From Candidatus Uhrbacteria bacterium (GTDB lineage Bacteria > Patescibacteriota > Patescibacteriia > 2-12-FULL-60-25), in NCBI GenBank assembly GCA_023246415.1, contig JAHFIK010000016.1:1-23449 (forward strand): a stretch of DNA of 23,449 bases, given 5' to 3'. Positions within the stretch are counted from its first letter, which is position 1. Every line of letters begins with the position of its first letter. The notes under the pieces are model-generated. The model saw nothing but the letters and a program-made list of their open reading frames with translations, was not told the DNA's origin and did no database searches. The translations under genes were made by a program, and so were the position numbers. Of the stretch, positions 7,442-13,384 are shown piece by piece.

Positions 7442-10186
7442 CTATGGAGCAACCGATCCATCGTCGCCAATCGGTTTCGCTTTCTCAACCATCAGGGTGC
7501 CGTCACGATCAATGACGACCGTGTCCCGGCGTTCCACCGCATTGCGCAAAATCAAATCGGCGAGCGGATTATCCACGCGATCCTGAATGATGCGGCGGAG
7601 CGGACGTGCGCCGAACAGCGGATCAAATCCAGCCTGCGCGAGTCCGGCCACAGCTTCATCTTCAGCACGAAATCCGATATGCTTTTCCGCCAACTGATGT
7701 TCGATACGTCGCAACATGAGCCACGCGATCTGTTCGACATCCTCAATCGTCAACGGCGAGAAGACGATGACGGCATCGAATCGGTTTAAAAACTCCGGTC
7801 GGAAGATCCCTTTGAGCTGACTCTCCAAGAGCATCGTCTTAATCCGCTCAAGATCCGTCCCATTTTTCACCTCTTCCTGAATGTACGACGTTCCGGCGTT
7901 TGAGGTCGCGATGAGCACCACGTTCGTAAAATCAATCGTTCGTCCGATCCCATCCGTCAGGCGCCCGTCATCCATGACCTGCAAAAACAGATTCAAAATA
8001 TCCGGATTCGCTTTTTCGATTTCATCAAGCAAGACGATTGAGAACGGCTGGCGACGCACCGCTTCCGTCAGCAACCCTCCACGTTCGTCATTTGGCGCAC
8101 CGATCATCTTCTGAACCGAAGATGCTTCCTGATACTCAGACATGTCCATACGGATCATGTTCCGTTCATCACCAAAATATTCCGCAGCGAGCGCTTTCGA
8201 AAGCTCGGTTTTTCCAACACCGGTCGGTCCAAGGAATAAGAAGTTCGCAATCGGCCGCTTCCCTTCCCGCAGTTCTGCGCGCGCTCGGCGCATGGCCTGC
8301 GCAACGGCGACCACGGCCGCATCTTGCCCGATAATCCGACCATGCAACTGCTGTTCAAGCGACAACAATTTCTGCGCTTCATTTTCCGTCACCGCTTCCA
8401 CCGGAATGTTCGTCTTATCATGAATCACGGTGGCGATCTCTTCCGCGGTCACAAACGCCCCTTCGCCGCGCTTCTTTCGAGCCAACACCGCCGCTTCACG
8501 AATCACATCGAGCGCTTTTTCCGGCAAGGCACTCCCATGGATATAGCGCGAGCTGAGCGCAACCGCGCGATCAATCGCCGCAAAGGTGAAAAAGACATTG
8601 TTCTGATACTCAATCGCTCCGCTCTTCGCCATCAGTACGCGAATCGATTCAATCGGCGGCAATTCCGGAATATCCACGCGGACCAATTTTGCCCCGAGGG
8701 TCCGACGTTCAATGTATTTTGTATACCCCTGTGTTGATGTCGTTGCGATCGCGAGAAAACGCCCCTTCCCCAATTCCGTCGAAAGAATCTCCATCAAGTC
8801 CAACGTGCCTTGTGATCCGGCCCCGGCCAATCCTTCAATCCCTTCAAGGACTAAGATGATATTTCCACTCGCCGCGGCTTCTTCCAAAATCGCCAGGAAT
8901 CGTTCGGAAGCGAGCGCCGGATCTCCAGCGGCAACCACTTGCGCGATATTGATCGAGATTAATCGGCGATCAAACAGCTCTTCAGGAACATCTTCTTCCA
9001 CCATTCTACGCGCAAGTCCTTCGACGATCGCCCGCTTCCCAACCCCGCGTTCTCCAACCAGAATCACAGAACGATTTCCGCTCTCAACAGCGCGAAGCAA
9101 CTCTTCCATTTCCCGTTCGCGTCCAATGAGCGGCGCGAGGTATCCATTTCTCGCCTGCACCGTCAAATCTTCGCTAAAGCGCTCCAGGAGTGGAGTCGCC
9201 CGAGCCGTCATCGATCGGTTCATCGCCCGCTTTGGTTTCAAGAGGGCGAGGGCAACGAAACGCTCATGATCATCCCGTAACTTCTCACGTAACCGAATCC
9301 ATTCCGCGGCATGGACAACGTGATCCGGTGGCACGCCGAGCGACTCAAACACTTCTCCGAGTCGAGGATCTTCCGCAAACGCCGCAAGAAAAATCTCCGC
9401 CACACTGACCGACTTCCGTCGCGCCTGTCGCGCATCCTCATACGCCATGAGGAGCACGCGCTTCGCGGCTTTCCCTAATGGCGGCGATCCTGTCCCCGCA
9501 CCACCGGTCCGTAACAGCGCCGCAATCGGATCCTTCACTCGGTCAAACGACACGCCGACACGCAATAAGAACCGTGCCCCGGATTCGGAGGCAAGTGCCG
9601 CCGCAAACAGGTGCGGAACGCCGATTTCATTCCGTTTCAAATTTTTCGCGAGTCGAAAACCGCCCGCCAGCACGTCCCATGCCGCATCAGAATAATATCC
9701 GCTTACATCAAATCGATGCTGAACACGATCAGGCGCTGTTTCTTCTCGATGTTTTAACCACACGGAATTCTTATCCCAGCCTGGAATCTTTTTTGTCGTT
9801 TCACTGAATTCGCTCAATCGAAAAATTAAAAAGGCATCCAAAAGAATTCCGACGCAGAACAGCGCGACCGCAGAAGATCCGGAGAGCCAGAATTCATACG
9901 TCAACAGCGCATCTAGCGACGGTTGCGCAGCGGCATAAAATCCGAACGTCACCAACGTTGCCGCAGACGCAATGATGATTGCAAGGTGATACGCCGTGTT
10001 CGCGCTTCGACGAATCTTCCGAAACGCGAGTTCGAAGTCCGCAATCGGTGTTCCCCAGACGAGGAGACCATCCACGGATGCAAGACCAATATTTTCACCA
10101 CGTTCAGCATCTTGATCAAGCTGCCGCTGCGCACGCGTTGCGTCTGCGCGCGCATCCATGACTTCAAGTTCGTTCGGATCAGCCAT
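7442..10186 (-). CDS. Membrane-anchored Clp-like double AAA+ protein with degenerate first ring
   Basis: The 914-aa protein has a cytoplasmic N-tail, two TM helices (about 66-88 and 101-123), a Clp_N-like region (about 165-310), AAA+ D1 (about 345-590) and AAA+ D2 (about 610-880). D2 keeps Walker A GPTGVGKT (653-660), Walker B IVLLDE (717-722), sensor-1 TSNAG, an arginine finger in EFLNRFD, and sensor-2 GARPLRR. D1 is altered: Walker A reads GERGVGKRA (the Thr after Lys is Arg), Walker B reads ILVLEGIEG instead of hhhhDE, and the usual ALERRF arginine segment is missing. The D1 pore loop (KYRG in relatives) reads DPAL, and the D2 pore loop GYVGY is absent in GAPNDERGG (696-704). There is no ClpC/ClpB middle domain and no clear ClpP-binding IGF/LGF tripeptide. 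It starts 1 nt after the small membrane gene. Family assignment is firm; function is unknown. Confidence 0.9.
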   Translation of the reverse strand: MADPNELEVMDARADATRAQRQLDQDAERGENIGLASVDGLLVWGTPIADFELAFRKIRRSANTAYHLAIIIASAATLVTFGFYAAAQPSLDALLTYEFWLSGSSAVALFCVGILLDAFLIFRLSEFSETTKKIPGWDKNSVWLKHREETAPDRVQHRFDVSGYYSDAAWDVLAGGFRLAKNLKRNEIGVPHLFAAALASESGARFLLRVGVSFDRVKDPIAALLRTGGAGTGSPPLGKAAKRVLLMAYEDARQARRKSVSVAEIFLAAFAEDPRLGEVFESLGVPPDHVVHAAEWIRLREKLRDDHERFVALALLKPKRAMNRSMTARATPLLERFSEDLTVQARNGYLAPLIGREREMEELLRAVESGNRSVILVGERGVGKRAIVEGLARRMVEEDVPEELFDRRLISINIAQVVAAGDPALASERFLAILEEAAASGNIILVLEGIEGLAGAGSQGTLDLMEILSTELGKGRFLAIATTSTQGYTKYIERRTLGAKLVRVDIPELPPIESIRVLMAKSGAIEYQNNVFFTFAAIDRAVALSSRYIHGSALPEKALDVIREAAVLARKKRGEGAFVTAEEIATVIHDKTNIPVEAVTENEAQKLLSLEQQLHGRIIGQDAAVVAVAQAMRRARAELREGKRPIANFLFLGPTGVGKTELSKALAAEYFGDERNMIRMDMSEYQEASSVQKMIGAPNDERGGLLTEAVRRQPFSIVLLDEIEKANPDILNLFLQVMDDGRLTDGIGRTIDFTNVVLIATSNAGTSYIQEEVKNGTDLERIKTMLLESQLKGIFRPEFLNRFDAVIVFSPLTIEDVEQIAWLMLRRIEHQLAEKHIGFRAEDEAVAGLAQAGFDPLFGARPLRRIIQDRVDNPLADLILRNAVERRDTVVIDRDGTLMVEKAKPIGDDGSVAP

Positions 10187-10187
10187 A

Positions 10188-10583
10188 TTACGGTTTCAGG
10201 ACCGTGTGTGGAATCAAACTCAAGACGCCGTTTTCAAGCGCGAGGACGATGGCGATTGGCGGAATGACGCACCAGGCCACCAATCCAGCAAAATAGATGA
10301 CCGCTTCAACAAAAAACGCGATGAGTCGCCCGATGAGAACAACCAATCGCATAAAAATACTAATCGTTCGCCCAACCCAATCGTATTGTCCATACATTGG
10401 AACGAAAAAATTCCGAATCCAAATGGCAAACGAATAGGCCTGCGCCCGATACCGTAACGAGCGCATCACGGACGACGCGACCTTCATGAAGCCCGTGGTA
10501 TACCACCACACCGGGAACCAGACGATGCTTCCGATAAAATCAACAAACAGGAGGTGCGCGACCGAGCCAACGCGTGAATGCAT
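10188..10583 (-). CDS. Small multi-pass membrane protein coupled to the Clp-like gene
   Basis: The 131-aa protein is not recognised as a named family. It is strongly hydrophobic, with one segment near residues 8-30 (SVAHLLFVDFIGSIVWFPVW) and two more between about 73 and 120 (IFMRLVVLIGRLIAFFVEAV; FAGLVAWCVIPPIAIVLALE). A Trp/Tyr/Arg-rich connecting region lies near 40-70. Its TAA is separated from the Clp-like ATG by a single base, so the two are translated from one message and may form a membrane complex (inference). Upstream is a perfect extended -10 (TGCTATAAT) with its last base six nt before the ATG, pointing to a leaderless transcript that would also carry the downstream ATPase. Confidence 0.8.
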   Translation of the reverse strand: MHSRVGSVAHLLFVDFIGSIVWFPVWWYTTGFMKVASSVMRSLRYRAQAYSFAIWIRNFFVPMYGQYDWVGRTISIFMRLVVLIGRLIAFFVEAVIYFAGLVAWCVIPPIAIVLALENGVLSLIPHTVLKP

Positions 10584-10598
10584 GGGGAGATTATAGCA
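10584..10598 (-). promoter_or_regulatory. Extended -10 promoter, leaderless start for membrane protein/Clp-like operon
   Basis: On the minus strand TGC-TATAAT (10590-10598) is followed by CTCCCC and then the ATG at 10583. The -10 matches consensus perfectly and has the TGn extension. No -35 consensus is evident. Transcription would begin at or within a base or two of the start codon. Confidence 0.75.
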
Positions 10599-10656
10599 CG
10601 CACGTGGCTCATCGAAGATGTATAGATCGTTGAATGTTCTTCATATTTACCGAATA

Positions 10657-10736
10657 CGTTGCGTCGTCCGTCGTCCGTCGTTGCGTCGTGTCGGCCGGCC
10701 GGACCGACGCAACGACGGACGACGGACGACGCAACG
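10657..10736. repeat. GC-rich perfect inverted repeat (32-nt arms)
   Basis: Arms 10657-10688 and 10705-10736 are perfectly complementary and are made of GTCGTCC/GTTGCGTCG submotifs. The 16-nt loop contains GGCCGGCC, itself palindromic. It lies between the ftsL-like terminator and the extended -10 of the membrane protein gene. It is unrelated in sequence to the GGATCC-core elements. Confidence 0.85.
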
Positions 10737-10747
10737 CGCCTAAAGCA

Positions 10748-10779
10748 AACGCTCCAGTCCCTGTTCAGACCGGAGCGTT
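10748..10779 (-). terminator. Hairpin after ftsL-like gene, probable terminator
   Basis: AACGCTCC (10748-10755) pairs with GGAGCGTT (10772-10779), and an inner GTC/GAC extends the stem. On the minus strand the stem is followed by TTTGCTTTA, a broken T-run. It would end the mraZ-rsmH-ftsL transcript before the next promoter at 10590. Confidence 0.55.
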
Positions 10780-10815
10780 CTAGGTGACGTCCGCTGGTGC
10801 GTTCGTCACTGAACC

Positions 10816-11193
10816 TCACCTGGCGAGGGCGTACGAGTGCCCGACGGCATTAATGGTTTGAATGCGGTCGACGGCAACGAACCCAAGTCCATTTGCTCGT
10901 GTGGCAAGTGATCCCACAGAGGATGATTTTGCAACATCTGTTTCCAACTGCCGAGCTTCACTTTGGAGACGATCGACACGGTTCTGAGCATCCCGAAGCT
11001 GAAATCCGTGCGTGGAGGACATGGCGATCGTTGCGATGTAGGTCAAAACCACGGCCACGGCAATCACTCCAAGGACAGCCGACCACGCCGCCGGTGCATT
11101 TTCGGCGAGCTGGCGGGAAATCGACTGTGGAATCCCGAGTTTCTCTTGCGGCCTCGTCATGGTGAGCGCATACGCGCGATACATACTGGTCAT
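10816..11193 (-). CDS. ftsL: FtsL/DivIC-like septum protein
   Basis: The 125-aa protein has a short cytoplasmic N-tail, one TM helix (about 35-57, AAWSAVLGVIAVAVVLTYIA), and an outer coiled-coil region (FQLRDAQNRVDRLQSEARQL, about 64-83) followed by a small globular end. This is the bitopic layout of FtsL/FtsB/DivIC, which join the divisome and link FtsQ to FtsW/FtsI. Sequence alone cannot separate FtsL from FtsB, but the position directly after mraZ-rsmH is the classical ftsL slot. ATG codons at 11193, 11184 and 11160 are all possible, and none has a Shine-Dalgarno. No ftsI, murE, murF or mraY follows, so the cluster is broken here. A hairpin terminator lies downstream. Confidence 0.75.
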   Translation of the reverse strand: MTSMYRAYALTMTRPQEKLGIPQSISRQLAENAPAAWSAVLGVIAVAVVLTYIATIAMSSTHGFQLRDAQNRVDRLQSEARQLETDVAKSSSVGSLATRANGLGFVAVDRIQTINAVGHSYALAR

Positions 11194-11271
11194 ACGTTTG
11201 TGTTTGCTTTGTTTTTTCGCTCTGGAAGACTCTGGGCGTTTTGTGAGTCGGAGCGATTTCGGTTTATTTTT

Positions 11272-11302
11272 GGCTATCGGCTTTTGGCTTTTGGCTTTTG
11301 GC
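11272..11302. repeat. Period-7 tandem repeat (GGCTTTT)
   Basis: Units ggctatc, ggctttt, ggctttt, ggctttt, ggcc lie in the rsmH-ftsL gap. Related units occur upstream of secA (2402-2436). The stretch has no coding potential. Confidence 0.7.
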
Positions 11303-11387
11303 CAGACACTTTGTTTTTTTGAAGTCTGTCTCTGCCGGTCCTGGTCATCCTGATGTTTGTTTATGAAATGTGTTTTTCGAACGCTTC

Positions 11388-11420
11388 ACTCGTAACTCTT
11401 AACTCGTGACTCGTGACTCG
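11388..11420. repeat. Period-7 tandem repeat (ACTCGTG)
   Basis: Units actcgta, actctta, actcgtg, actcgtg, actcg occur in the same rsmH-ftsL gap. This is a second, different array with the same 7-base period. Confidence 0.7.
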
Positions 11421-11455
11421 ATACCCGACCATCGATCCTCATCGTGGCTTCAGGT

Positions 11456-11474
11456 GGGCGCGTGCGACGCGCCC
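11456..11474. other. GC hairpin just after rsmH
   Basis: GGGCGCG (11456-11462) pairs with CGCGCCC (11468-11474) across a 5-nt loop, 12 nt past the rsmH stop. No T-run follows on the minus strand, so it is more likely a processing or pausing hairpin, or a repeat unit, than an intrinsic terminator. The rest of the 293-nt gap holds only the two period-7 arrays. Confidence 0.45.
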
Positions 11475-11486
11475 CTACGGACGTTG

Positions 11487-12371
11487 TCACGATTTGGCGG
11501 CGACTCGGAGCTTGGCGCTTCTGGAACGCGGATTCTCTTCCATCTCTTGATCGGTTGGGCGAACCACCTTTTCTGTCACCACGTTCCACTCCCCCTCATT
11601 GAATGCATGTTTCACGATGCGATCTTCGAGTGAATGGAAGCTGATGATGGCGAGCCGTCCCTCTGGCTTGAGAATCTTGTGCGCGGCGACCATGGCCTGC
11701 TTCAACGCTTGAAGTTCGTCGTTGACCGCGATGCGGAGCGCCTGGAAGGTTCGCGTTGCCGGATGAATCTTGTCGCCCGGTCTGCGGTTAATCGCCCGCG
11801 TGACGACAGAGGCAAGATCCAATGTTCCGATGATGCGCGCCGCTTTTCTGGCTTCGACGATGTGTTTCGCGATTCTGTGGGAGTGCGGCTCTTCGCCGAA
11901 CGTTTCCAGCATCTTTGCGATGTCATCCTCGGGCCAAGAATTCACGATCTCCGCAGCGGTCATGCCATCCTCGTTCGATTTTGGGCCGAGCCGCATATCC
12001 AGCGGACCGTCCACTTTGAACGAGAGACCTTTTGAGGCGTCCACCAGTTCATCGGATGAAAATCCGAGGTCCAAGAGGATGCCATCGACCGGCGCGAATC
12101 CGATGGATTCAGCGGCCACGTCCATGTTGCGGAAATTCTCTTCCAGGCCGACCCATCGGTCGCCATATGGTCCGAACGCTTCTTTTGCGGCTGCGAGCGC
12201 CTTCCGATCCACGTCGAGTGATAAGACTCGACCGTTTGGCCCGGAGGCATTCAGCAATGCCCGCGTGTGCGTTCCACCTCCCAGCGTTCCATCGAGATAC
12301 AAGCCCCCAGCGTTAGGCTGAAGAAGCTCAATGACCTCATGCGTCATCACGGCGATGTGTTGCGTTGACAT
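11487..12371 (-). CDS. rsmH: 16S rRNA (cytosine(1402)-N4)-methyltransferase RsmH
   Basis: RsmH (MraW) uses SAM to methylate N4 of C1402 in the 30S decoding centre. The 294-aa protein shows the N-terminal HIAVMTHEVIELLQP, SAM loop YLDGTLGGGTHTRALL (about 27-42), VDGILLDLGFSSDELVDASK, the family signature GPLDMRLGP, RTFQALRIAVNDELQ (about 210-224), and the closing GRLAIISFHSLEDRIVKHAF. Length is normal. It begins 5 nt after the mraZ stop, without a Shine-Dalgarno, and is clearly cotranscribed with mraZ. Confidence 0.97.
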   Translation of the reverse strand: MSTQHIAVMTHEVIELLQPNAGGLYLDGTLGGGTHTRALLNASGPNGRVLSLDVDRKALAAAKEAFGPYGDRWVGLEENFRNMDVAAESIGFAPVDGILLDLGFSSDELVDASKGLSFKVDGPLDMRLGPKSNEDGMTAAEIVNSWPEDDIAKMLETFGEEPHSHRIAKHIVEARKAARIIGTLDLASVVTRAINRRPGDKIHPATRTFQALRIAVNDELQALKQAMVAAHKILKPEGRLAIISFHSLEDRIVKHAFNEGEWNVVTEKVVRPTDQEMEENPRSRSAKLRVAAKS

Positions 12372-12376
12372 AGCGT

Positions 12377-12808
12377 TTATACCCCTTGTTCTCCGAGTCG
12401 TTCTGCGATGTCATTGCCATCCGCTTCTGTTCGCATGCGGTACGTGTTCCAGGTCTCCTCGTCCCAAATTTCGATCCGATCGTGAAGTCCGGTGACCACG
12501 GTCCGTTTTGTCAGCCCTGCGTACTCGCGCAGGTACTGCGGAATCATGATCCGACCAGACCCATCGATCTCCACGCTCATTGCGCCTGCAAGCATCAGTC
12601 GGGCGAATGCGCGCGTATCGGCCTTGCCGAGCGGGAGAGCGGCGAGCTTTTCAGCAAGACGCTCCCACGCCGACAATGGGTACAAGAAGAGAGATCGGTC
12701 CAGGCCCCTCGTCACGACACACCCCTCGGTGAGCCCTGAACGGAATTTCGTCGGGACCGATATCCGGCCCTTTTCATCAAGCGTGTGATTATATTGCCCG
12801 ATGAACAT
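12377..12808 (-). CDS. mraZ: Transcriptional regulator MraZ
   Basis: MraZ is an AbrB-fold DNA-binding protein that sits first in the dcw cluster and, in species studied, controls that cluster by binding repeated TGG-containing boxes. The 143-aa protein has the typical start MFIGQYNHTLDEKGRISVPT and a second AbrB-like half with VEIDGSGRIMIPQYLREYAG. Its length is normal. Upstream lies a strong promoter (12919-12947) whose -10 and start region are covered by four 10-bp-phased boxes, so autoregulation is likely. The predicted leader is about 100 nt. Confidence 0.96.
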   Translation of the reverse strand: MFIGQYNHTLDEKGRISVPTKFRSGLTEGCVVTRGLDRSLFLYPLSAWERLAEKLAALPLGKADTRAFARLMLAGAMSVEIDGSGRIMIPQYLREYAGLTKRTVVTGLHDRIEIWDEETWNTYRMRTEADGNDIAERLGEQGV

Positions 12809-12890
12809 GGGGTGACCTGCGATGTTTCGCGGGTAAAAAATAGACCGGTTTCCTTAAGGCACTGCCCTAAGAGAACTCCCGCCTCGTTTA

Positions 12891-12930
12891 TTGATCCCAC
12901 TTACCACCACCTGATGCCATTTTATGCCAC
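12891..12930 (-). promoter_or_regulatory. MraZ-box array: four RTGG repeats at 10-bp period
   Basis: On the minus strand four consecutive 10-mers begin GTGG, ATGG, GTGG and GTGG (GTGGCATAAA, ATGGCATCAG, GTGGTGGTAA, GTGGGATCAA). Ten-base phasing puts all boxes on one face of the helix, as known for MraZ operators (TGG-type boxes with 5-nt spacers). The array overlaps the -10 and the expected start site of mraZ. Confidence 0.85.
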
Positions 12931-12947
12931 TTCGTGACATCGGTCAA
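12919..12947 (-). promoter_or_regulatory. mraZ promoter, TTGACC-17-TAAAAT
   Basis: On the minus strand the -35 TTGACC (12942-12947) and -10 TAAAAT (12919-12924) are separated by exactly 17 nt. Each matches consensus at five of six positions. The first MraZ box lies across the downstream end of the spacer and the -10. Confidence 0.85.
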
Positions 12948-12959
12948 AGGTCCCGGGGT

Positions 12960-13004
12960 AACAGAAATGGCGCTCTGTTGAGCGTCATTTCTGTTCTTTT
13001 TTTG
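12960..13004 (+). terminator. Strong plus-strand intrinsic terminator with no plus-strand gene before it
   Basis: AACAGAAATGGCGCTC (12960-12975) pairs with GAGCGTCATTTCTGTT (12980-12995) with one mismatch and a TGTT loop. It is followed by CTTTTTTTG on the plus strand. On the minus strand the T-run is missing. It stands just behind the mraZ promoter and would stop plus-strand transcription coming from the mraZ side. Confidence 0.75.
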
Positions 13005-13071
13005 TTCCAATGTTGATAAGCCGTTTCCCACTTTCAGCTAAGTCATCACAAAAAATGGCAAAGCCCCCATT

Positions 13072-13359
13072 TTTGTCATCCTGCGAAGCGGGATCCCTTT
13101 CCAGCAACAAAGCATCGAACGGCCCTTGAGCGCAAATAAAGGAAGAAACATCTCTATGTCATCCCGAGCCGTTGCTAGCTACCGACGACTGGATGAGAAC
13201 GAGGGATATCCGAATTCCGGATATCCCTCGTTCTCATCCAGTCGTCATCAACTAAATACGGCTCGGGATGACATAGAGATGTTTTTATCGATGGATGTCA
13301 AAATCCACCACAAGTGACAGCATGCACTAGAAAGGGATCCCGCTTCGCAGAATGACAAA
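13072..13359. repeat. Triple nested inverted-repeat element C (family 2 outer arms)
   Basis: The outer arms 13072-13104 and 13327-13359 (33 nt, two mismatches) are copies of element B. Inside are perfect 26-nt arms 13146-13171 and 13259-13284 (AAACATCTCTATGTCATCCC then GAGCCG). Inside those again are perfect 29-nt arms 13184-13212 and 13218-13246 around a 5-nt loop. The whole unit can fold as stacked stems. It begins 25 nt past the uvrC stop and contains no convincing gene. Confidence 0.9.
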
Positions 13360-13384
13360 GAGGTTGTTTCCCCTTCTATCTATC

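Noticed and set aside
11272..11420. Tandem arrays as a possible CRISPR
   Set aside because: Units are 7 bases with no spacers and there are no cas genes nearby.
13126..13317. 63-codon plus-strand ORF inside element C
   Set aside because: It is made almost wholly of the nested inverted repeats, with no Shine-Dalgarno and no recognisable product.
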